This document shows positions 55,120-64,000 of a stretch of DNA of 64,000 nucleotides, piece after piece (within the stretch, counting starts at the first letter, position 1; every line of letters starts with the position of its first letter). The notes under the pieces are model-generated. The model was given only the letters and a program-made list of their open reading frames with translations, was not told where the DNA came from and made no database searches. The translations under genes and the position numbers were made by a program. The stretch is from Porodaedalea pini. Lineage: Eukaryota > Basidiomycota > Agaricomycetes > Hymenochaetales > Hymenochaetaceae. The stretch is from the NCBI GenBank assembly GCA_002794775.1, contig NBAY01000033.1, positions 186,001 through 250,000 on the forward strand, written 5' to 3'.

Positions 55120-55561
55120 TGTCATGGACGCTTTTTAAATTATCTTATCTTATCATTTTCTCTTATCTTATCTTATCTTATCCATCCATCACTAATCACG
55201 CTTATTCCTGCTTACTCATTATTCATTACGCTCCTTCTCACACTATCCTTACTCGCTGACCGATCCTATGATTTCATTATTCTATGAAGTTCCACGACGT
55301 TCTATCATCTATCCTTATGTAGTAGTTAATTCCCTGGTCCGTGTGCAGCCGCTGAAGGGTATATAAGTAGGTAGTCCTCCTGTACTTATCCCCTAGTTTC
55401 GACCTGGTCAATTCTACCTGGCTACGTCCAGAAGCTATTCCTTATCTCCGCGCTGTGTCAGTTCCCCCTGGCTCACTGCTCTCTCTCTTGTCTCCCTCCT
55501 CCTCTGACTGAGTTCCGCGCGACCCGGCTACCATTTGCGTACCCGTAGTCCGTCGCTGACA
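55120..55561 (+). repeat. 5' LTR
   Basis: Begins TGTCATGGACGC and ends CGTCGCTGACA (TGTCA/TGACA ends). A TTATC-rich tandem tract lies near the 5' end and a TATATAAG box at 55360-55367. Compared with the 3' LTR, the differences seen are C/T in GCTGACCGATC and T/C in GTCCGTGTGCAG. Confidence 0.95.
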
Positions 55562-56415
55562 CAAGGTCGAAACTTACCCCTACCGCCTTGCGCATTCTCA
55601 GTCACCAACGCCACGCTGGCTCTAAACATTCGCATCTCCTACCAACAACGATCTCTCTACCGCGCTACCATCTACACCTTCACCTGTACCCCGCAAATCA
55701 CTCTCACCATTGAACTATTCCTACTATCTATCATCATCACTCTCAACCCTCATCTCATCCAACAACCTCAAAACCGACCACTACCTGTCCGTAACCCCGA
55801 ACTCTAGACCAACATTCTCATCCGACGCGTCCGACGACTTGGACTGCGACCCCGACTACAATCGCTTCGACCCACACCAATTCTTAGATCGATCTCACGT
55901 GCATCGATCAGGCCGATACGTCGTTAATTCCTTACCTTCATTATTAAACTCACTCGTTTCACAACCCGCCGTCCTCTTTCTATTCGATCAACTAGCGCTC
56001 GTTTGAGAGGGGGTAACGTTGAGTCCGACCCACTCGAGAGTAGCTACCAGGCCTTGGGGGTGATCTTCGGAAAGGTCCCTTGGCGCCCGTTGGAGTCTTC
56101 ACAGAGGAAGATCCGGGTTTGATCAGCAAGTGAAAGTCGACCACCACATCAGGAGTTTTGTTACAGCGCTCAATCAGATCCGCAGGCGTCCGCACCACCT
56201 GTCGGCTGGCAGTGTTGTCTCTGATTTGAGCTGGCTCCACACCCGTACGCTCGACTGCCTGGATCAGCGGCACAGCGGTGGAATACACCACCAGAAGACA
56301 CTGCCGACGCTGTCCTCGCACAACTACCACCCTGACCGACGACGACCTGGTATGCCTAGACGACGAGCTAGGAGCCCACCAACCACCCCACCCATCACCA
56401 ACACCACCGCCTATC
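55562..56415 (+). other. Leader between LTR and gag
   Basis: About 850 bases without a primer-binding site that I recognise; the sequence right after the LTR is CAAGGTCGAAACTTACC and does not start with TGG. There are open stretches in more than one frame but no domain. It may contain the packaging signal. Confidence 0.5.
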
Positions 56416-57501
56416 ATGGCAGAACCCCAAGCCCCAGCTGCGCCAGCAGCCGCAACTCCGACGATCTCAAACGACATGATGCAGGAGATCATCAACGCGC
56501 TACACGGCCTGGGATTACTCGCAACCCCCACGCCAGCAGCCGCAGCCGCACCTGTCCCTCCACCAACAAGCTACAGTGGAGGAAGACATATCGCCAAACC
56601 CGAGACGTTCAACGGACGAGACTACAAGAAGTTCGAACGTGCCATCACCCTTTACGTTGAAGCTAACGCAGAGGACTTCATGAACGACAAGGACTACTTC
56701 CTTTTCGTGTTGTCGTTCATGACGGAAGGCTCGGCCGCACTCTGGGCACAGAACTTCCTGGAAAGCATCAAGATGGACGGCTATCTGATCTTTTCGCTCG
56801 TCAGTCGCCAGAAGTTTAATGAACAGCTGGAGAAAGCGTTCGGAGATCCGAACGAACGCATGAACGCCATGCAAAAATTGGATAGCTGGAAGCACACCCG
56901 AGACATCACAGCCGACCAATTCTTCCAGCAGTTCGACATCTATCGCCGTGCGGCAGGATACAACGATGACGCAAAGAATGACGACACCCTCATCCACAAA
57001 CTGACGAAAGCCTTGGATAGAGAGATCGTATACCGAATCGAAATGAGTGACACGGTCCCAACCACGTACAAAGGCTGGCAAGAAAAAGCCATTCGATTCG
57101 ACAACGCTAGACGTCAGATGAAGGCCATCGAACAAATGCGCGCTGCCCCATCCAGACCTCAGGTGCTCCCACCAAAACCTACCCAGACGTTCACACCGAG
57201 AATCCCCGAAAGACGCGATGCCACCGGAGTCACATACGGAGGCATGGGGAAACCGATGGACGTCTCACTCGAAGAGCTGAGGAAAGCCGGACTCTGCTAC
57301 TACTGCAAGGAATCTGGACATCTACAGAGGAATTGCCCGATGCAGAAGAAGGTGATAAGGGCTGTGTTGATGGGGATGGAACCCCGAGAGAGAAAAGTCT
57401 GGGCAGACGAGACCGCGACGCTCAAGGAGTCAGACTTTGCGGAGGAAGAAGAGGAGGCGCTCTTTGAGCGGGAGTTGGATTTTGCGGAACCCCAGCAGTG
57501 A
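56416..57501 (+). CDS. Gag polyprotein of the young gypsy element
   Basis: The first ATG of the main frame gives about 361 aa (MAEPQAPAAPAAATPTISND); upstream in-frame codons start only with GTG. A Pro/Ala-rich N-terminus is followed by the retrotransposon Gag capsid-like region (AKPETFNGRDYKKFERAI, LWAQNFLESI, FNEQLEKAFGDPNER, about residues 60-230) and a CCHC zinc knuckle (CYYCKESGHLQRNC, about residue 295). It ends with a Glu-rich tail. Gag forms the virus-like particle and binds element RNA. Confidence 0.9.
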   Translation: MAEPQAPAAPAAATPTISNDMMQEIINALHGLGLLATPTPAAAAAPVPPPTSYSGGRHIAKPETFNGRDYKKFERAITLYVEANAEDFMNDKDYFLFVLSFMTEGSAALWAQNFLESIKMDGYLIFSLVSRQKFNEQLEKAFGDPNERMNAMQKLDSWKHTRDITADQFFQQFDIYRRAAGYNDDAKNDDTLIHKLTKALDREIVYRIEMSDTVPTTYKGWQEKAIRFDNARRQMKAIEQMRAAPSRPQVLPPKPTQTFTPRIPERRDATGVTYGGMGKPMDVSLEELRKAGLCYYCKESGHLQRNCPMQKKVIRAVLMGMEPRERKVWADETATLKESDFAEEEEEALFERELDFAEPQQ

Positions 57502-60500
57502 ACACGGCACTGACTGGGATAGGTTCAGTTTCGGTTTTTCAAACGGCCATTTTTGATAATTCTATGGACTCTGTAGATAATTTAGATAAAATACAAAAAA
57601 ATGTAAAAAGCAATGTCACTCGCAAAAATATTCCTTCTGTCCCTGTACCAGTAGCTAGTAGTATAAATATGCCTATATGTAACAACACGTCTGCCTCATC
57701 ATCTCGTCCTACTCCTGTGTCAAAAAATCATGTAAAACCCTGTTCTGAATCTTTTAATTCTATTTCTTCCTTGGCCGGAACTGAACCGAAATCTGTGAAA
57801 AATGAAAACTCGTCGAAACAAGCTGAGAGGAAGTCCTGGAGAGATCGCCCTGTCCCCTTTACAGCCCCATGGGTAGTACGGCGTCTCAAAGAGGATAAAC
57901 TCAAAAGTGCGTTAACGACTCTCCGAGTGTGGATGAAACAGCAGAGGCATGCTGAAGCGAATGAAGAGACGGTGCGTCAAATCATTGCGCTAGAAGAACC
58001 AGATGCTGTGGCAGCTGTTAGGGACCTGAGGGGTCCGAAACGGTTCGTAAGAGGGTCTCGGGGGCAACAGCTCATGGTACCGATTCTCCTTCAAACGACC
58101 GACACCGGTAACCAGTTCAAGGTAGACGCCCTACTGGACAGTGGCTGCACTGGCTCATGTATCAACCGATCCTTCGTTGAAAAGCATCAGATCCGGACAA
58201 AAAAGACACCCATCCCAATCCGAGTCTATAATGCTGACGGCACGCTCAACAAGGATGGCTCGATCACAGAGTTTGTGGAAATGCGCATGACGATTAAAGA
58301 TCATTCGGAGCGCATCCACTTCGCGGTCACAGATCTAGGGAAAACAGATGTGTTCATCGGACATGAATGGTTAAAGCTGCACAATCCCAACATCGACTGG
58401 CAAAAATCAACGATCGAATTTGATCGATGCCCCGATGTATGCGGCTATATCCGTAGTCTAGAGGACATTGATGCAGACCCCGACGAAAACCTTGATTTGG
58501 TGGAACTTGAAGACGGCGATCAGCTCTTCCTCTTCGATTGGGACAGGTACATTAAGTCCGATCCGAGAAAAGCGCTGAAGGTCAGACAACAGGTGCTCGA
58601 GGAAGTCCCGAACTATGTCAAAGAGTTCGCGGACGTCTTCAGTGAACAGGAATTCGATCAGTTACCAGAGAGACGCCCTTGGGATCATGCTATTGAACTC
58701 AAGCCGGGATCAAAGCTCTCTGACTGTAAAATCTACCCGCTCAGCCCATCCAAACAGGTGGCACTGGACGAATTCCTCACCGAAAACTTGAGAACTGGCC
58801 GTATTCGTAACTCTCAATCTGAGATGGCATCCCCCTTCTTCTTCATAAAAAAGAAGGATGGCAAGCTTCGCCCCGTACAGGACTATCGCCGGCTCAACGA
58901 GATGACGGTTAAGAACAAATACCCGTTACCTCTAATCCAAGAGCTCATTGACAAAACGAAACAGGCGAAATTCTTCACGAAGCTTGACATACGTTGGGGT
59001 TACAATAACATTCGGATTCGAGAGGGCGACGAGCATAAAGCCGCCTTCAGGACAAACCGCGGTCTATTCGAACCAACGGTCATGTTTTTCGGTCTCACAA
59101 ACTCACCGGCAACCTTCCAAGGATTCATGAACGAGATCTTCCGAGAACTCGTCAATGATGGACACGTCATAGTCTACATGGACGACATCTTGATCTTCGC
59201 ACGAACTCGCGAACATCATGACAAACTCGTTCGACAAGTCCTGGAAGTGTTGCGAGCAAACAAGTTGTTCTTAAAGCCAGAAAAGTGCAGCTTCGCTCAA
59301 GAGACCGTGAACTATCTTGGGCATATCCTCGGCAACGGACAGATTCGCATGGATCCAGCCAAAGTGGCGGGTGTAAAAGATTGGCCAGTGCCTAAGAACA
59401 AGAAAGAACTACAGTCTTTCCTTGGGTTCTGCAACTATTACCGCCGCTTCATCCTAGCATTCAGTCACTATGCGAAGCCCTTGACAGCATTGACCGGAGA
59501 TGTAGAGTGGAAGTGGGAGGTGGAGCAACAGGAGGCCTTTGAACGTCTGAAACAGAAGCTCTGTGAAGAACCTGTACTCACAGTGCCTACTGATGACGGT
59601 CAATTTCGGGTGGAGGCTGATTCGTCACATTTCGCTAACGGCGCCATTCTGTCCCAATTCGTTGACGGAAAGTGGCATCCAATCGCATACCGATCGCAAG
59701 CGCTTAGCCAAGCAGAGCGCAATTACGAAATCTATGACAAAGAGATGTTCGCGATCATGTGCGCACTGGATGACTGGCGACAATATCTTCTAGGGGCAAC
59801 GCAAACCTTCGAAATCTGGTCGGATCACCTCAACCTCCAGTATTTCCGAAAACCCCAGAAGATTAACCACCGACAAGCGAGATGGCTACAGGAGTTAGCG
59901 GACTACGACTTCAAACTGTTCCATAAACCAGGTGCCCTGATGACTAAGGCTGACCTCCTCTCGAGACGAGCGGATCATGAGAGGGGGGAGAACGACAATA
60001 TCGACATTGTTTTGCTCAAGCCGGACTTATTTGTAAACGAAACACTGCTAGAAGCGCTGGATGCAGACTTCGTTAAACGAATTAAAAGGGTACGAAACAA
60101 CAGGGACAGAGCAGTTGTGAAGGCGTTAGAGCGGAAGGAACGAGAGTGGGAGGAAGAAGAAGGGTTGTTGATGTGGAAGGGCAGGATCTACGTGCCGAAA
60201 GACCATAAACTCCGAGAAGACATCATTCGAAACCATCACAACAGCACGCTCGCAGGACACCCAGGACGCTACAAGACCCATGAGTTGATCACACGCAACT
60301 ACTGGTGGCCGGGAATCCAACGAGATGTTCGAATGTATGTCGAGGGATGTGATGCATGCCAACGTACGAAGGCACACAGAGCGAAACCGCACAATCCTCT
60401 GAACCCAAACGAGATCCCGAAAGGTCCTTGGGAAATCGTCACAGCAGACCTGATTGGCGAACTACCCGAGTCCAATGGGCATAACGCAATCTGTGTCTTC

Positions 60501-61637
60501 GTTGATAGGTTCAGTAAACAGGTGCATGCGATCCCTACCTCAGTGAGCATAACGTCGGAAGGAATGGCGAGGCTCTACCGGGATCATGTCTTCAGGCTAC
60601 ACGGCATACCGCGCAAGTTTATTCATGACAGAGGATCACAGTTCGAGTCCAAATTCATGAACGAACTATACCGGTTACTGGGCATCGAGGGAAACCCGTC
60701 AACGGCATATCACCCACAGACAGATGGTCAGACAGAACGGATAAACCAAGAGATTGAACAGTACCTTCGTCTCTTTGTTAACCACCATCAGTCGGACTGG
60801 GCGGAATGGCTTGCGCTAGCGGAATTCGCGTACAATGACAAAGAACAAACGTCGACAGGAGCGTCACCCTTTTTCGTCAACCATGGGAGACACCCATATA
60901 AGGGCACGAATCCTAGACGCGAATCGACCAATGAGTCCGCTAAGCAGTTTGCCGACCGGATGGCCAAGATCAGGGAGGAAACCGAATCAGCATTAAAGCA
61001 TGCGGCCGAAACCATGAAGCGCTTCTATGACAGGACGAAGGGAGAATCCATCGAGTATAAACCTGGGGAAAAGGTCATGCTCGAAGGAACTCACTTAAAG
61101 ACAGATCGTCCTATGAAGAAGCTGGGAGATAAACGTTATGGGCCTTTCATTGTCGAAAAGAAAATCGGCACGTCAGCATATAGACTTAAACTTCCACGTA
61201 CATGGAAAAAAGTCTATCCGGTTTTCAATGAAGTGCTCCTCTCCCCATACCACGAGCCACAGTATACGTCGCAAAAGCAGGATCTTCCACCCCCGCCTGA
61301 AATCATTGACGATGTGCCGGAATATGAGGTCGAAAAGGTTGTCGACTCCAAACTTGTGCGAGGGAAGCTTAAATACCTCGTACATTGGAAAGGGTATCCG
61401 AACGAAGAACGCACCTGGGAGCCAATTGAGAATTTGACGAACTCTCAAGAGGCCATTGACGAATTTCATAAATCAACTCCCAGTGCTCCTCGCGCCCTCA
61501 ACACCCTAGAGATGTCGCAGCTGAAGTTCCGACCCGTGTTTGAAATGACGGAGCCTGAGAGACAGAAAGGAGTGGCACAGTGGTGGGCCGGTAAGTTCCA
61601 GGGTAGGGAACAAGGGCGATCGGGACGCTCGCCTTGA
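57498..61637 (+). CDS. Pol polyprotein of the young gypsy element
   Basis: The frame is -1 relative to gag and is open from 57468, overlapping the gag end by about 34 bases; the first ATG is 57564. Pol could thus be made by -1 frameshifting or internal initiation. Domains are: AT-rich linker (57510-57830); protease (LLDSGCTGSC, about 58135); reverse transcriptase with YMDD (about 59175); RNase H (VEADSSHF, YEIYDKEMF, WSDHLNLQYF); integrase HHCC zinc finger (about 60240-60365); catalytic core (DLIGELPESNGHNAICVFVD, HDRGSQF, PQTDGQTER); and chromodomain (EYEVEKVVDSKL...HWKGYPNEERTWEP, about 61320-61440). The chromodomain probably guides integration to marked chromatin. No stop or frameshift is present. 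Confidence 0.95.
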   Translation: MNTALTGIGSVSVFQTAIFDNSMDSVDNLDKIQKNVKSNVTRKNIPSVPVPVASSINMPICNNTSASSSRPTPVSKNHVKPCSESFNSISSLAGTEPKSVKNENSSKQAERKSWRDRPVPFTAPWVVRRLKEDKLKSALTTLRVWMKQQRHAEANEETVRQIIALEEPDAVAAVRDLRGPKRFVRGSRGQQLMVPILLQTTDTGNQFKVDALLDSGCTGSCINRSFVEKHQIRTKKTPIPIRVYNADGTLNKDGSITEFVEMRMTIKDHSERIHFAVTDLGKTDVFIGHEWLKLHNPNIDWQKSTIEFDRCPDVCGYIRSLEDIDADPDENLDLVELEDGDQLFLFDWDRYIKSDPRKALKVRQQVLEEVPNYVKEFADVFSEQEFDQLPERRPWDHAIELKPGSKLSDCKIYPLSPSKQVALDEFLTENLRTGRIRNSQSEMASPFFFIKKKDGKLRPVQDYRRLNEMTVKNKYPLPLIQELIDKTKQAKFFTKLDIRWGYNNIRIREGDEHKAAFRTNRGLFEPTVMFFGLTNSPATFQGFMNEIFRELVNDGHVIVYMDDILIFARTREHHDKLVRQVLEVLRANKLFLKPEKCSFAQETVNYLGHILGNGQIRMDPAKVAGVKDWPVPKNKKELQSFLGFCNYYRRFILAFSHYAKPLTALTGDVEWKWEVEQQEAFERLKQKLCEEPVLTVPTDDGQFRVEADSSHFANGAILSQFVDGKWHPIAYRSQALSQAERNYEIYDKEMFAIMCALDDWRQYLLGATQTFEIWSDHLNLQYFRKPQKINHRQARWLQELADYDFKLFHKPGALMTKADLLSRRADHERGENDNIDIVLLKPDLFVNETLLEALDADFVKRIKRVRNNRDRAVVKALERKEREWEEEEGLLMWKGRIYVPKDHKLREDIIRNHHNSTLAGHPGRYKTHELITRNYWWPGIQRDVRMYVEGCDACQRTKAHRAKPHNPLNPNEIPKGPWEIVTADLIGELPESNGHNAICVFVDRFSKQVHAIPTSVSITSEGMARLYRDHVFRLHGIPRKFIHDRGSQFESKFMNELYRLLGIEGNPSTAYHPQTDGQTERINQEIEQYLRLFVNHHQSDWAEWLALAEFAYNDKEQTSTGASPFFVNHGRHPYKGTNPRRESTNESAKQFADRMAKIREETESALKHAAETMKRFYDRTKGESIEYKPGEKVMLEGTHLKTDRPMKKLGDKRYGPFIVEKKIGTSAYRLKLPRTWKKVYPVFNEVLLSPYHEPQYTSQKQDLPPPPEIIDDVPEYEVEKVVDSKLVRGKLKYLVHWKGYPNEERTWEPIENLTNSQEAIDEFHKSTPSAPRALNTLEMSQLKFRPVFEMTEPERQKGVAQWWAGKFQGREQGRSGRSP

Positions 61638-61646
61638 AGGGGAGGG
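61636..61646 (+). other. Polypurine tract
   Basis: GAAGGGGAGGG lies three bases before the 3' LTR, overlapping the pol stop region, at the place where plus-strand DNA synthesis is primed. Confidence 0.75.
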
Positions 61647-61649
61647 TCA

Positions 61650-62091
61650 TGTCATGGACGCTTTTTAAATTATCTTATCTTATCATTTTCTCTTATCTTA
61701 TCTTATCTTATCCATCCATCACTAATCACGCTTATTCCTGCTTACTCATTATTCATTACGCTCCTTCTCACACTATCCTTACTCGCTGACTGATCCTATG
61801 ATTTCATTATTCTATGAAGTTCCACGACGTTCTATCATCTATCCTTATGTAGTAGTTAATTCCCTGGTCCGTGCGCAGCCGCTGAAGGGTATATAAGTAG
61901 GTAGTCCTCCTGTACTTATCCCCTAGTTTCGACCTGGTCAATTCTACCTGGCTACGTCCAGAAGCTATTCCTTATCTCCGCGCTGTGTCAGTTCCCCCTG
62001 GCTCACTGCTCTCTCTCTTGTCTCCCTCCTCCTCTGACTGAGTTCCGCGCGACCCGGCTACCATTTGCGTACCCGTAGTCCGTCGCTGACA
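61650..62091 (+). repeat. 3' LTR
   Basis: Same length and ends as the 5' LTR, with two substitutions seen. It is followed by the CAAGG duplication and then the resumed LINE ORF2 sequence. Confidence 0.95.
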
Positions 62092-62096
62092 CAAGG

Positions 62097-63208
62097 ACAG
62101 CTATCTTTGTGATTCACTCCTGCCCCATATTTCAATCCCCAAATCTCCTTCTTACCCCGCATTTGTCCCGGTGCATTCCAGACTTAACCTTACCCCTATC
62201 CCAGCATCTAACCAGCACCAGATGGCCGTCCGCCAATTCAACTCCTTTTACCTTCATCCACCCCCTTATCAATACTTTATCTTCACAGATGGCTCCATCA
62301 TCCCTGACGACAATGGATCCGCCAATGGTGGCCACAGTTACATCATCATGCATGATCACCAGGAACTAGCTGTCTTTTCTTCAGTAGTGCACTCTCGCTC
62401 GAATATACTATTCAAGGAGCAGGAAGCACTCATCACAGCTATACACAGGATATCTTCTCTCCTCTCGAAGTGTTTAACTCCGGTTCACATTCACATCATC
62501 ACTGACTCGCTTAATTGCACCAACCTTATCTTCACTGATGACAGCAGTCACGCAGACTTTATCATCCTCTTTCGATGCCTTTGTGGCATATTCCTTGCCT
62601 TACATCACCCATCATCTCATATCATAGTCCAATGGCTCCCTTCGCACAAAGGGGTCCTGGGCAACTCCAAGGCTGATAAATTGGCCAAGGATGCCGCATC
62701 CAACCCAATCCGCGAGTCCATACCGGAATCACTCCCGAATATCAATGCGCAGCTCCAACTCGACCTCCTTCAAGAGTGGAAAGCTCACCTCGTCAACTTA
62801 CGAGGACATCAATTGATTGCCAAACCATCATCATTCATTCTCACCCCAACTCGATCGTTTCGCACATTCCTCAAACTACCTCCTGAGAAGAAGATTTCCC
62901 GCTTAGTTTATGGACGTGCCGTATGCATCCTGCTTAACGCACTCGACCTGCATAACCGTAACCTTGAACCACGTTGCCTGGACCCTCTCTGCGTCAAGCA
63001 TGATGTCCGCCACCTTCTTAATGTTTGTCCCTTTTTCGCTCACATTCAAAATGGCCTTTTTCATCAACGCATTCTACCACTCTCCTTTTCTGATTGGTTC
63101 CGTCCTAACAACTTTCTCTTACTGCTAAAGTTTGCTTATTTTTTGTTTCGTCGCCCGCCCGACAGCATGCCTCTTTTTTCCGAACTTCCCCCTTCATACC
63201 ACCTATAG
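62097..63208 (+). pseudogene. LINE ORF2, second part: RNase H and C-terminal Cys/His motif
   Basis: After removal of the gypsy element the frame joins at 55119/62097 without shift (KPDK then DSYLCDS). The segment has an RNase H domain (FTDGSIIPDD, KEQEALITAI, ITDSLNCTNL, QWLPSHKGVLGNSKADKLAKDAA) and a C-terminal RCLDPLC...KHDVRHLLNVCPFF motif typical of LINEs. It ends at TAG 63208. There are no stops within this part. Confidence 0.85.
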
Positions 63209-63355
63209 TTTTCCACAAGAGTAACCTCTTCGCCCCTACCACCTCGTCTAGTTTACAAACCTTCGAGCGCTTCGTCCGTTCTTCCTTTTAGTGTTTGTGC
63301 GTTTTCTGGTGCGGTTGGATATCTGTTGATAAGTAGATAGCAGATGCATTATAAA

Positions 63356-63366
63356 GTGGTGTGCAC
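63356..63366. repeat. Right target-site duplication of the LINE
   Basis: Second copy of GTGGTGTGCAC, right after the probable LINE 3' end (...GCATTATAAA). No long poly-A tail is present. Confidence 0.7.
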
Positions 63367-64000
63367 GTGATAAAAGGCAAGTTCATTCTATTTTGCCACT
63401 GCTTGACTACCATGACTCCTCGAGGGACATATGTCGTTCATGATCACCGTCTACCTCTTCTGCTAGTGGATCTAATGGACTACCATCTACGACCGTGACC
63501 AAAATTTCCAACTCCGAAATCCTTGACAATTTTACTTTTTTATTGCCCCAATCTCTCCCTCTCCAGCTCATTAATATATCCCTCCTTAATCACCGCGGCT
63601 CGATTGCTTCCATCTTGTGTCTAGAAAATGCCGGTGTGAAGCGCGATGCGCCCTTGAATTTGCACCCCTGAACGAGAATCGCTACAGAAGGCTAATTCGA
63701 AGGAGACTGGGATTCGAAGAAACGACTCGGAGACATCAGACATTCGATCCGTCCTCAGCCGCTCTTATAACTGTAGACGACATCGAAAGAGAATGCATGC
63801 TGGATTAAGTTTCTCTTTGCAGGTGGTAAGTGATCTCTTGACCTCTTGTTCTCTTTGTATATACTTCAAATCTTATAGTGAACGTACACGATTCCTCCTG
63901 GCACCACCTTCCATCATATCTCTCTCGGCATTACATCTTCCCGACCATCTTGCTGAGCTTTAGCGCCTTCTAGCCTTCCAAGAATACAGGTTCAGAACTT
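63367..64000. other. Flanking DNA, probably the former palB upstream region
   Basis: By the target duplication this sequence was adjacent to palB before the LINE inserted. No gene is identified; a frame at 63617-63808 (63 codons) shows no known motif. Confidence 0.45.

Larger units (their letters stand above)
55120..62091 (+). mobile_element. Complete Ty3/gypsy chromovirus, apparently intact and young
   Basis: The element is 6972 bases with two 442-base LTRs that differ at only two positions that I could find, a CAAGG target duplication, complete gag and pol frames, and a purine tract before the 3' LTR. The near-identical LTRs indicate a recent insertion. It belongs to the same broad group as the element at 1-3849 (colinear Pol, chromodomain) but is a different family by LTR sequence. 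Confidence 0.95.
50079..63355 (+). mobile_element. Non-LTR retrotransposon (LINE with RNase H), interrupted by a gypsy element
   Basis: The element has ORF1 with zinc knuckles, then ORF2 with an endonuclease-exonuclease-phosphatase domain, reverse transcriptase, RNase H and a C-terminal Cys/His motif, in the order of Tad1/I-like LINEs. It is flanked by the 11-base duplication GTGGTGTGCAC. Removing the gypsy insertion (55120-62091 plus one target copy) restores the ORF2 frame, leaving a LINE of about 6.3 kb. Several stop codons make it inactive. Confidence 0.85.

Noticed and set aside
63617..63808. 63-codon Arg-rich frame at the right edge
   Set aside because: Too short and without motifs; cannot be separated from chance.

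Overview
The window looks like nuclear DNA of a basidiomycete fungus, most likely an Agaricomycete. Its host genes are split by many short (about 50-80 bp) GT-AG introns that I could splice by hand into intact frames. They encode typical fungal proteins, and they lie among chromodomain Ty3/gypsy elements, a LINE with an RNase H domain, small inverted-repeat elements and an expanded F-box family. I see no tRNA, rRNA or CRISPR.

Layout. 1-5463: a gypsy element (3' part of pol plus 3' LTR) inserted into the gag gene of a reversed element of the same family. 5464-7587: no gene, but striking GGTCC/GGACC arrays. 7588-16700: host block with an F-box-like protein (+), mitochondrial arginine-type carbamoyl-phosphate synthase large chain CPA2 (-), 3-hydroxyacyl-CoA dehydrogenase (-) and initiator-tRNA modification enzyme RIT1 (+, with an in-frame TAG). 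16.7-25.6 kb: gene-poor, with a broken F-box gene and two short inverted-repeat elements near 23.7-24.0 kb. 25608-28414: phenylalanine ammonia-lyase. 30-37.5 kb: an accessory patch with two more F-box genes sharing one duplicated 5' leader, a Tc1/mariner-type non-autonomous element, a trypsin-fold-like gene damaged at both ends, and a decayed paralogue of the 7588 gene. 39648-49995: second host block with FCF1 (+), an FAD-linked amine/amino-acid oxidase (+), a divergent F-box gene (-) and the PalB/Rim13 calpain (-). 50079-63355: a LINE carrying a recent, apparently intact gypsy element (55120-62091). 63356-64000: flanking DNA.

The host genes belong to unrelated housekeeping pathways: arginine/carbamoyl phosphate, fatty-acid or hydroxyacid oxidation, tRNA and rRNA maturation, phenylpropanoid entry and pH signalling. 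They do not form an obvious cluster. The main story is genome dynamics. Transposons are nested inside transposons, and the LINE, flanked by an 11-bp target duplication, lies within 85 bp of the palB start codon and pushes its original upstream DNA about 13.3 kb away. Several paralogues have been killed by single stop codons of the kind made by C-to-T or G-to-A change. I found no convincing new multi-gene system. The most unusual coding object is the intracellular trypsin-fold-like gene at 34366-36514, whose two ends have been remodelled by a transposon and by an antisense F-box fragment.
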